A stretch of DNA of 64,000 nucleotides from Brachionus koreanus (Eukaryota > Rotifera > Eurotatoria > Ploima > Brachionidae), in assembly GCA_016987375.1 (NCBI GenBank), contig PJRA01000263.1:3581575-3645574 (forward strand), written 5' to 3'. Of this stretch, positions 1-8,668 are shown one piece after another. The translations under genes and the position numbers were made by a program. The notes under the pieces were generated by a model. It made no database searches. It saw nothing but the letters and a program-made list of their open reading frames with translations, and had not been told where the DNA came from. Each line of letters starts with the position of its first letter. The stretch's first letter is position 1.

Positions 1-2433
1 GAGGGAACCACAGAATGTACCGATGAACGATATGTTGAATCAAAAAATATTGCTTTTATGACTACATTGATTACAAATGGTCAAGGTAAAGCAATTGTAG
101 TATCCACTGGTGACAATACTGTTATGGGAAAAATTTCTAAAATGACTAATCTAAACCAAATTAAAGAAACTTCTCTTCAAAAAGAGCTCAAAAGATTTGT
201 ATACATAGTAGCCACTGCTGCTTTCTTCGCAGCTACTGCTGTTGTTCTTTCCTGGTATTTTTGGCTCAATAAAAAGCATCCTCATTACATTAATTTGCCT
301 AATTTAATGGTAAATACAATAAGTGTTATGATTGCTTTTATTCCAGAAGGCTTACCCGTTTGCGTTACTCTTTCATTATTGATGATTGCTAAGCGAATGG
401 CAAAGAGTCGAGTTTTGGTCAAAAACTTGGGAACTATTGAAACTCTAAGTTGTGTTAATGTAATTGCTTCAGACAAAACCGGTACACTTACACAAAACAA
501 AATGTTTGTTGGAAATGCTTTAGCTGGTTTTGAAAATTTAAATTTGAATTTCATTCGTGAAGGTTTGGCTCCTTTACAATTAATGAGCGCTTCTTTTTTA
601 TGTAACAATGCTCATTTTGATGAAAATGACAAAAATACAAGTACTGAACTTCGAACAGCAGTCGGTGATGCAACTGATATAGCTTTGCTCAAATTTTCTC
701 ATAAATACCAAGACATTTACAAAGTAAAATTTGGATATTCATTACTATGCGAGATTCCATTTAATAGTAAAAATAAATGGATGATGAGAGCTGTTAAATC
801 GAACGAAAAAGAACTTCATGAATCAATTTTTACTGAAAAATCATCATCCAATTTAATGTTTATCAAAGGTGCACCTGATATCTTGTTAAAAAAATGCAAA
901 ACCATTTTACAAAATGATGGAAATGAAATAGAATTGTCTGATGACATTTTAGATCAATTATGTAAAATTCAAAACGAATGGTGTTTAATGGGACAACGTG
1001 TGATTGTCATATGTAAACGAAATTGTGACTCTGATTTAAATGAGTGGATTGTCAAGCCAGCTGAAGAACAAGAAAATTACATTAATGAACATTGTAATGA
1101 TTTTTGCATGATTGGAATGCTTGGAATAATCGATCCACCCAGAGAAGGCATAACTGATGTAATTACAAAGTGTCGTGAAGCTGGCATTAGAGTAGCAATG
1201 ATAACTGGAGATTATGCAGTAACTGCGGCGGCGATCGCCCACCAAGTGGGAATTTTTAGTCGGCCTATCTATGATACCATTCTTAGTGTAAAAGATAAAG
1301 TTCAAGTTTCTAAAAAAGAAATTGAACCTATTGAGACCGAACCGTCTACAGAAAAATTTACTTCATTGCTTTTAAATGGTTCTGATATTGAGACAATGAC
1401 AAGTGAAGATTGGAGAATTGTAACCCATTATGATGAAATTGTTTTTGCTAGAACAACACCTGAGCATAAATTGAAAATTGTAAAAGAATTTCAAACAGAC
1501 AAATATGTGGTTGGTGTTACTGGTGACGGTGTTAATGATGCACCTGCCTTGAAAAATGCTGACATAGGCATTGCTATGGGAGGAGGCAGTGAAGTAGCTA
1601 TGGAAGCTAGTGAATTGGTTCTATTAGACAATAATTTTTCGTCAATTTTAATAGCTATCAGAAATGGAAGATTGGTGTTTTACAATTTGAAAAAAGTCAT
1701 TCTTTATTTGCTACCTGGTGGATGTGTAGCAGAACTAGTTCCTGTTTTATTATCAATATTTTTTGGAGTTCCACAAACATTATCTTCATTTCAAATGCTA
1801 ATAATTTCTCTTTTCACGGATATAGCACCATCTTTGTCATTGATGATGGAAAAAGAAGAAACCGATTTACTTAAGCAGCCGCCTAGGTCTCGCAAAGATC
1901 ATTTGGTCGATTGGAAATTTATTTTGCATGCTTACTTTTTTCTAGGACTAATAATATCATTCTTTTCTCAATGCATGTTCTTTTTATTCATGTTTATTCA
2001 CCAGGACCTATCGCCAATGGAATTAATATTTGATTATGGAAAACAGAGAAACAGTCTCAATTTGTGGGACAGAGCTGAATTTCAAGATATAATTTTTGTT
2101 GGCCAGTCAGTAACATTTGTAAGCTTGGTTCTGATGCAACTTTTTGGTAATTTGCTGAGCACACGTACTCATAAAAGATCGTTTTTTCAATCGAATCCGC
2201 TATCAAAACTCTTCCGCAATCCATGGATCTTTATTGCACAATTTTTTAGCATCTGTCTTCTTTTAATTACTTTATACACCAATTTTTTCAATCAATTTTT
2301 TAATACAAGACCGGTGCCTTTGGAATTTTTTATGCTCCCAATCGGTTGCTCTATCTTTATTTTTAGTTTAGATGAAATTAGAAAATTTTTTGTAAGAGCA
2401 AAATTTTTATTTCTACACAAGTTTGCGTGGTAA
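1..2433 (+). CDS. P-type ATPase, divergent Na+/K+-ATPase alpha-like (5' truncated)
   Basis: The open frame enters from the window edge (codon 1 = gag at base 1) and gives 811 residues to the taa at 2431-2433, so the N-terminus and the first membrane segments are missing. It is a membrane cation pump that uses ATP through a phospho-Asp intermediate. Seen in order: M4 motif PEGLP (115-119), phosphorylation loop DKTGTLTQNK (D158), nucleotide-binding KGAPD (K289), MITGD, the hinge TGDGVNDAP (507-515), then the M5-M10 hydrophobic block. Overall order and the C-terminal domain resemble type IIC (Na,K/H,K) pumps. However, M4 reads PEGLP rather than PEGLL, the M5 position equivalent to Asn776 is Cys575, and the first M6 Asp (Asp804) is Ser603, while Glu578 and Asp607 are kept. 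Transported ions may therefore differ. No intron is visible in this part. The family call is firm, the ion specificity is not. Confidence 0.93.
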   Translation, partial: EGTTECTDERYVESKNIAFMTTLITNGQGKAIVVSTGDNTVMGKISKMTNLNQIKETSLQKELKRFVYIVATAAFFAATAVVLSWYFWLNKKHPHYINLPNLMVNTISVMIAFIPEGLPVCVTLSLLMIAKRMAKSRVLVKNLGTIETLSCVNVIASDKTGTLTQNKMFVGNALAGFENLNLNFIREGLAPLQLMSASFLCNNAHFDENDKNTSTELRTAVGDATDIALLKFSHKYQDIYKVKFGYSLLCEIPFNSKNKWMMRAVKSNEKELHESIFTEKSSSNLMFIKGAPDILLKKCKTILQNDGNEIELSDDILDQLCKIQNEWCLMGQRVIVICKRNCDSDLNEWIVKPAEEQENYINEHCNDFCMIGMLGIIDPPREGITDVITKCREAGIRVAMITGDYAVTAAAIAHQVGIFSRPIYDTILSVKDKVQVSKKEIEPIETEPSTEKFTSLLLNGSDIETMTSEDWRIVTHYDEIVFARTTPEHKLKIVKEFQTDKYVVGVTGDGVNDAPALKNADIGIAMGGGSEVAMEASELVLLDNNFSSILIAIRNGRLVFYNLKKVILYLLPGGCVAELVPVLLSIFFGVPQTLSSFQMLIISLFTDIAPSLSLMMEKEETDLLKQPPRSRKDHLVDWKFILHAYFFLGLIISFFSQCMFFLFMFIHQDLSPMELIFDYGKQRNSLNLWDRAEFQDIIFVGQSVTFVSLVLMQLFGNLLSTRTHKRSFFQSNPLSKLFRNPWIFIAQFFSICLLLITLYTNFFNQFFNTRPVPLEFFMLPIGCSIFIFSLDEIRKFFVRAKFLFLHKFAW

Positions 2434-2699
2434 CTTTTTTTATTAAATCCAATTTATAAATCTGTGTCTAAATTTTATTTTCTAAATAATAAATTTTGTA
2501 ATTAAAATATAATATTATCTAGCCAATTAATTTTTTTGAATAAATATTTTAAAAAAGCTTTTTAATTTGATTATATGAACTTTAAAAGTTTTATTGAAAA
2601 TAAGGATAATTATTGATTTGAGATATAAATCTAATGGTGCAATGTACAATAAAAATTTTAAAAGAAAAGAGAAATAGTTTTAAAGATTAGTTAATATAG
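2434..2699. other. AT-rich 3' flank of the ATPase gene
   Basis: AT-rich sequence following the ATPase stop. No coding signal was recognised. Confidence 0.5.
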
Positions 2700-3122
2700 A
2701 TGCAGGCTCGTGAGGACAAATTATTGGTATTATGCGAAATTTTCGGAGCAAATTCTGTAAAAAGCTATGGTATGCAGCCTGTTTGCTTTTCTTGTTTTGA
2801 ATGGGTATCGAGCATTTGGACGGTGGTTGAGAGGACATGATTAGATTGCTTAGATCGAAGAATTCTTTAAGCGCTCGTTCGTATGCTTGATCAATGAGCA
2901 GGGAGAAGCTTATTTGTGCCTTCAGTTTGCTCGTCGATACCCATTACACCCCAGAAACGGGAGCTTAGTGCGATCATCTCATATTTAGTAGTTGCTGATG
3001 CTGAGGTAAGCATTACAGCGCTATACGTTAGGTGACTGATACAATAAGCTCTATAGGCGTTGACGAGAATTGACGTTTGGATTAATAATTTAGAGGAGAT
3101 TCTCAGTTCATTCAATACTATG
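2700..3122 (-). mobile_element. Non-LTR retrotransposon fragment, RT C-terminal part (relic)
   Basis: On the minus strand an open frame at 2891-3115 reads INAYRAY-like sequence followed by ISHLTYSAVML and ALSSRFWGVMG, which is the stretch downstream of the catalytic motif in LINE reverse transcriptases. The same sequence is present on the plus strand at 5380-5660, nearly base for base. This copy lacks 8 bases present there (atcctcga), which shifts the frame and ends the ORF early. It continues further 3' (towards base 2700) than the plus-strand copy. It is a dead fragment without target-site duplications that I could see. Confidence 0.8.
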
Positions 3123-3125
3123 GCT

Positions 3126-3514
3126 GAGAATTAAAAATTTTCTTAAAAAAAATGATAATGAGAAATTTTATAGAACTTCAAAATTTATAAATATCTTTTG
3201 ATTTTTTGATTTAACAGATCAATAACTCTTTATGCATTATTTGTTTATATCAATATCAATCTTTATTTAACTTAAGTTAATATTTCACAATGCTAGGTCT
3301 AAATCCATTATCATATTATCATGTTGGTGTAAATAAATTTCATATTTAATATTATTTATTTAAAAAAAATATACTAAAAAAATTAATTCAATAATAATTT
3401 ATATTTTTTTCAATCCGAAAATTTGTAAAAAAAATTAAATATCTAAATTTAATGATTAAAATTTTATGACTATGAACAAATGTTGTTTATTTTTAAAAAA
3501 TTAATTTTTTTTAT
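3126..3514. other. AT-rich intergenic DNA
   Basis: A+T-rich, with long A and T runs. No open frame, RNA gene or repeat recognised. Confidence 0.5.
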
Positions 3515-4168
3515 TCATTTGATTCCAACACATACTTGTTGAGTTATTTTTTTTAAAAATTCTATCCAAGATTTTGGTTTTGCAATTTCAGTAATATCAT
3601 TGTAAGTTTCAATAACAGGTTGAACTATTTCACTGCTTTCTTTTCCATAATTATCTTGAATCCAGTCAAGAATAGCTTCTAAGCTTTTTTTGTTATAACC
3701 CACTGTTCCAAAAATTTGTTTCGGTTGCAAAGATATACTATCAAAATCAATCGACTGTTTGATTTCTTCAACTGACATTGCACCTTCTAGATCCTGTTTG
3801 TTTGCCAAAACAAGTAACATAGACTTTTTGATTTGTTCTTCACCGCATATATTATGCAATTCATTTTTGACTTGTTCCAAACGATCTCTATCATTACTAT
3901 CTATCACGAAAATTACTATCTTGGTATTTTCAAAATAGTGACGATAAAGTGGACGTATTTTATCTCTCCCACCAACATCCCAAGCTGTAATATTAAGCCC
4001 TTTGTGTTCCAATGTCTCAACATTAAAACCAATCGTTGGAATTGTTGTAATAACTTCTCCCAATTTAAGAGAATATAAAATAGAAGTTTTACCAGCAGCA
4101 TCTAATCCCAAAAAAAGAGCGCGTATTGCCTCAGGTTTTTTAAATAAAAAAGACTTGATGTTACCCAT
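3515..4168 (-). CDS. ARF/ARL-family small GTPase with atypical switch II and G5
   Basis: Single-exon gene of 217 residues. ARF proteins are myristoylated GTPases that recruit coats and effectors to membranes. Seen: Gly2 in MGNIKS (myristoylation context), P-loop GLDAAGKTS (21-29), switch I PTIGFNVE (44-51), WDVGG (63-67), NKQD (123-126). The residue after WDVGG, normally the catalytic Gln (Gln71 of ARF1, in GGQDKIRPLW), is Arg68 (codon aga). The G5 region, usually SA or CA followed by T-x-G-x-G, reads [10 protein letters not shown] (153-162), and the protein runs about 35 residues past the usual ARF end with a hydrophilic tail. Switch II is otherwise very ARF1/ARF6-like ([11 protein letters not shown]). 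Family knowledge says loss of the Gln strongly lowers GTP hydrolysis, so this protein may be GTP-locked or need no GAP; that is inference. Intact frame argues against a pseudogene. Confidence 0.93.
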   Translation of the reverse strand: MGNIKSFLFKKPEAIRALFLGLDAAGKTSILYSLKLGEVITTIPTIGFNVETLEHKGLNITAWDVGGRDKIRPLYRHYFENTKIVIFVIDSNDRDRLEQVKNELHNICGEEQIKKSMLLVLANKQDLEGAMSVEEIKQSIDFDSISLQPKQIFGTVGYNKKSLEAILDWIQDNYGKESSEIVQPVIETYNDITEIAKPKSWIEFLKKITQQVCVGIK

Positions 4169-4438
4169 ATTTTAATTATAATTTAATTTCAATTGAAAAA
4201 TAATGAATTTTTACAGGTTAATTAAATTAAAAAAAAAGAACACGTATTTCAAAAAGACGTTTAAAGAAATCAACTTTAAACATATCAAAATAATTTTGAA
4301 ATTCTAAATTAAATAATAAAATAAATTCTGATTGTCATTATGGAATTAAATTTTGTCACCAGAATGAAAAAAAAGACAAAATTTCCACCACTTTATGAGG
4401 GATCTAAAGCTCAGCATAAATAGTCAAATATTTTATTT

Positions 4439-4655
4439 TTAATGGCCTATAATCCTTTTCTCAGCTAAAATAAAATCTAAAATAGCTTTTTTCAATTAAA
4501 TACCTTTACAACTATACAATGAATAATTGTAAAATTGAAAATTATTACTTTAAAAAAAATCGACAACACCTTATCTGACATTGACTTTAAAATTTTTTAT
4601 AGAATATTCCGATTTTCTGCAACCTGAAGAGTCCAAAACTATGAGAGAAATTCGA
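4439..4655 (+). repeat. Duplicated calumenin intron+exon fragment (stray exon copy)
   Basis: This stretch matches 7707-7887 closely, apart from about 30 extra bases near 4475-4510. The match covers the end of a calumenin intron, its acceptor (tttttatag), and the first 52 bases of the calumenin exon that encodes [16 protein letters not shown]. Here the exon copy has Gln for His (cat to caa), and after REI the sequence diverges and meets a stop. It lies 1.65 kb upstream of the gene and is not flanked by other calumenin exons, so it is a partial duplication, not a second gene. Confidence 0.85.
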
Positions 4656-4869
4656 GTGAAGCGTAATTCTGAAAAAAGGGCAATCTGAGAGCTTCAAAGT
4701 GTGTAAAATAGTCAGGCACTATTTTTAAAATTTTTAATTTTTAAAATGTAAATATAGTAATTAATATAAACAATTTTAAACATGTTTAATTCGTATATTG
4801 CATTTAATTAAATGTTAAAATTTCTTTATAAAATTGTTTGAAATACAAAAATTATAAATTCCATTTAGA

Positions 4870-5671
4870 AAATTAATATTGGATTGCATCCTTGCTTTCA
4901 AATCGTAAACAGCGAGTTATATACAGAAGTAAAGCAACAAAATGGCGAGAAATACGTGCTGGTTTTATCAAAGGCAACTTTCTTGGACCCATCCTATTCC
5001 TCCTCTTCATACTCGACCTAAATGAGTATCTACCTTCTGGAGTTGACTTACTCAAGTACGCAGACAATATACTACCTTATATTGTTGGTTACACATTCGA
5101 TCTTTGTCAAAAATAGTAGACTCCGCACAACGTTGATGTATTGATAACAAAATGCGCTTGAAATAGAACAAGTGGAGAGTAATTTGCATCAACAACCCGC
5201 ATATAACCGACCTAAATATTCCCGCTATTTAACTTACCAAACTCTCGAAATTGTCAAGTCATATAAATATATCGGCTATGAGCTTTCAGACTTATTCAAC
5301 CTCGATCTCCAATGGAAACACGTACGTTCAATTATCAGCCCTGTAAATGTTCCTACTGTAAAAACTTAAATTCAATGGCTTGACAACGTCAATTCTCGTC
5401 AACGCCTATAGAGCTTATTGTATCAGTCACCTAACGTATAGCGCCGTAATGCTTACCTCAGCATCAGCAACTACTAAATATGAGATGATCGCACTAAACT
5501 CCCGTTTCTGGGGTGTAATGGGTGTCGACGAGCATACTGAAGGCACAAATAAGCTTCTCCCTATCCTCGAGCTCATTGATCAAGCATACGAACGAGCGCT
5601 TAAAGAATTCTTCGATCTAAGCAATCTAATCATGTCCTCTCAACCACCGTCCAAATGCTCGATTCCTTGTT
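4870..5671 (+). mobile_element. Non-LTR retrotransposon reverse transcriptase relic
   Basis: Broken plus-strand frames carry recognisable RT pieces. 4892-5116 reads GNFLGPILFLLFILDLNEYL and then LLKYADN, where the catalytic YADD has become YADN. 5172-5369 gives the following linker, and 5380-5671 the LTYSAVML / ALNSRFWGVMGVDE segment and a stretch ending near QPPSKCS. Frames are separated by stops and shifts, so it cannot be active. The 3' part is a near copy of the minus-strand fragment at 2700-3122. The endonuclease domain is absent. Confidence 0.85.
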
Positions 5672-6304
5672 AAAAGTAAATATACGAGCAACAAGTAAAT
5701 TTGATTACTCTGGTGTTTATTAATGACTCAAAATGGCTAAATGATAAATCGGTCTAATGAGAAATTTTATTTCACTAGTTAAAAATATATATCATCAAAG
5801 TTTTTTTTAATAATTTTCTAAAAATGCTCTGAAGAATTTACATTTAAATAAAGTAGTTTTATGATATTTCAAACCATTCTTCTACAATGAACTAAAATGT
5901 TAGCTTTTACCCATATTTTAACAAAGATTAAAATTATTACTGATTTTATTAACCTTACCTTTTTTCTTAGTTTATTGATTTAACTTTCTGATAAGATTTT
6001 GAAAATTTTATCATTATTCTATTGATTGATAGTTATTAATCTTTCATTTTTTAAGATTATAATAATTTATTTTTTCTAGAAGATAATTTACGTATATTGT
6101 GAAAAGTTAATTCCTTTAACCCGCTTCAATAGATATTTTTTCTTATTATTCAGATTCGAGTTCTGATCAGCTTAGTTAGACTTACTGCTGACCTGAATTT
6201 CTCTGTTTATTTCACAGTCTTTCTATTTGTCTAGACTTAATTTATAAAAAGATATTAAAAATAAAGATAAATAGTGTTGTATTAGAGTCAGAATTAGATA
6301 GAAA
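5672..6304. other. Intergenic / 5' flank of the calumenin gene
   Basis: AT-rich, no coding similarity recognised. The last 150 bases before the ATG at 6305 are somewhat less AT-biased and probably hold the promoter and 5' UTR; no specific element can be named. Confidence 0.4.
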
Positions 6305-8475
6305 ATGAAATCGATACTTATTCCGATTACATTATTTTTATGTCTAAGCCTGATACATTGTGGTGCCTTGAATTTGGAAAATGAAAGAGTCCACACACAT
6401 GTAAGTTCAACTTTAATAAATATGTCTAATTTCCTAAATAATAACTTAATATTAGAAATTGTCTGACGAAATTCACTATCATGACACAAATGGTGACAAT
6501 TTATTCGAACACAATGTTGAGTATGACCATGAAGCTTTCTTGGGAAAATCAGAAGCTGAAAAATTTAAATCGTTGACACCAGAAGAAAGTAAAGAAAGAC
6601 TGGGGTAAGAAATTGATTTCAACTGTCTATTAAAAACAGATGTTATAAATATAAAAATTTTTCAAAGAAAAATTGTGGATAAGGTTGACATTGATCATGA
6701 TGAGTTGATTAATGAAACTGAATTATATGAATGGCTTAAAAATGTGTCTAAAAATGAGCTATTTAAAGATACAGAGGAAAAATGGAAGTTATTCGGAGAG
6801 AATACCACATTAGATGAATATTTAGAAACCAATTTTGGCGCATTAAAATACTGTAAGCTAATTTAAAATAAATTGGCTCAGTTGTTCATTTAATTCATCA
6901 AAAATAGCATCATGATCATTAATTTTTTAAATATCAAATTAAATAATTTTATTTCTAAGTAAACTAATTGGTAAGATAGATCGTAATCATGATTCTTTTA
7001 TTACTGAAAATGAGCTTCGAATTTGGATAAGACAACAGCACAGACTTGATCTACAAAAGGAAAGTGATAAAAAATGGAAAAAAGTTAACCCAAATCAAAA
7101 TCAATATTTAACATTTGATGAATTAATTGAAAATACAATAGGTGGCATAGAGACATGTATGTTAGAGTGACTTAGCATGCATGTCCAATTTAATTGTATA
7201 AATTAACATGAAAAAATGTTTTAGGGAGTGAAGAAGAGAAAGAAAACCGTAAGGACTTGTATGAATCCTATTTGAAAATGATGGAAAGAAATAAGAAAAG
7301 ATTTAAAGCTGCTGATTTTGATGGTGATGGAAAATTGAGCCGAACTGGTAAAATTTTTAAATTTTCTGTTTGATTTTAAAATGTAATAATAAATTTTCCA
7401 ATATAATTGTCGGTAGAAAAAAAAAACAAAAGTCTACTATAGCGGGATTACGTTAGTCTTCCTGCTTTGTCAGTTTAGTTAAACTAAACTTGATCGTAGA
7501 AAATTAACTATTATTATTGAATTAAAAGAAAAATTCATTCATTTCCTCAAAAATGAGATCGAAAACTTAAGACAATAAAATTTTTAAAATATTTTTTCTT
7601 TTTAAAAAAAATACCTTTTTAAGTATTTGAATTTTAACATTTACTAAATATAAATCTTTTATTTTTGTGTATCATCTCAAAAGTCAAAAAATCTATGATA
7701 TTTTTAATGGCCTATAATTCTTTTCTCAGTTAAAATAAATACAACTATACAATGAATAATTGTAAAATTGAAAATTATTACTTTAAAAAAAATCGACTAC
7801 ACCTTATCTGACATTGACTTAAAAATTTTTTATAGAATATTCCGATTTTCTGCATCCTGAAGAGTCCAAAACTATGAGAGAAATTGTGATAGATGTAAAG
7901 TGAGAAAAATGTGTAATGATAGTTGTTTTACTTCTTTTTTAAGGAAACAATTGAAGATTTGGACAGTAATGGAGATGGAGTAGTGAGTCTAGAGGGTAAG
8001 CTTCAATAAAAAAAATTTAATTATTTTTTTTATTTTTATTCTTTTTTAGAGTTTATTCGTAAGCAAAATTTTTATTTAATTAAATGAAATCAATTTCTAA
8101 ACTGAATGCTTAAGTCGACTTGAAAAAAAGTGTAATGGAGGAAGAGGCAGAACCAGAATGGATAAAAGTTGAAATAGAAAATTTTAAACTTTTCAGAGAT
8201 AAAAACAAAGATGGTGTTTTGGACCGTGAAGAAGTAAATGAATGGATTTTGCCTTCTGACTATGATCACTCTTTAAATGAAGCAAAGCATTTGATATTTG
8301 AGGCAGACGAGAATAAAGTAAGTCTATTTTAATTTTTTACTTGATTTAAAAATTACTGAATAAAATAAAGGATGGTAAATTGAGTAAAAAAGAAATTTTG
8401 GATAGTTATAACTTGTTTGTGGCAAGTCAGGCTACTGCTTATGGCAAAGCTATTTACGAAAAAGAAGATTTATAA
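6305..8475 (+). CDS. Calumenin/reticulocalbin-type (CREC) EF-hand protein, with alternative exons
   Basis: Read as join(6305..6400, 6456..6604, 6668..6852 OR 6960..7156, 7225..7347, 7836..7894, 7944..7995, 8050..8058, 8115..8317, 8371..8475), giving 326 or 330 residues, close to the roughly 315 of calumenins. CREC proteins are low-affinity Ca2+ binders of the secretory pathway. Seen: a signal peptide ([13 protein letters not shown]...), EF1/EF2 in the alternative exon, then EF loops [36 protein letters not shown] and [12 protein letters not shown]. Family signatures are [20 protein letters not shown] and a C-terminal SQAT-x-YG segment. The tail ends KEDL, a possible ER-retrieval-like signal where calumenin has HDEF. 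All introns are GT-AG and mostly 50-70 bp; one is 488 bp and contains the source of the repeat copied at 4439. One exon is only 9 nt. The exon chain keeps frame throughout. Confidence 0.9.
6668..6852 (+). other. Alternative exon 3a of the calumenin-like gene
   Basis: This 185-nt exon starts in phase 2 (completing gg|a = Gly) and ends in phase 1 (t|). It encodes [19 protein letters not shown] and a shortened, degenerate second EF-hand (around TTLDEY). It is homologous to the next exon at 6960-7156 and has the same boundary phases. Its length is 2 modulo 3, so it cannot be used together with that exon without a frameshift. Confidence 0.85.
6960..7156 (+). other. Alternative exon 3b of the calumenin-like gene
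   Basis: This 197-nt exon has the same phases as 3a (gg|t at the start, t|gg at the end). It encodes [19 protein letters not shown] and a full-length but Asn-rich second EF loop ([12 protein letters not shown]). If it is placed after exon 3a the frame opens with a stop (t|ta aac taa). It therefore works only as a replacement for 3a. Confidence 0.85.
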
Positions 8476-8668
8476 AAATCAGTGTTTTTTTTATTTAAAA
8501 AATTTTTTTTTAGTTTGATTTTTCTAAATAAAATTTTCTATTAATAATTATCTAATAAAAGTAAAATTAGAAGTAAAGAACTTTTTTCTTTAAATTGCTT
8601 GCTTGCATCTCAATCAAAAAGTAAATTAAAAATAAAAATAAGATTGAGTTTTTTTTTAATCAATTTTT

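Noticed and set aside
285..608. Minus-strand open frame inside the ATPase
   Set aside because: Shadow of the conserved P-type ATPase frame, which carries all family motifs on the plus strand.
7348..7835. The repeat inside the calumenin intron as a transposon insertion that destroyed an exon
   Set aside because: The apparently missing exon was found at the end of the repeated stretch (7836-7894), intact and in phase. The repeat is a copy of gene sequence, not an insertion into it.
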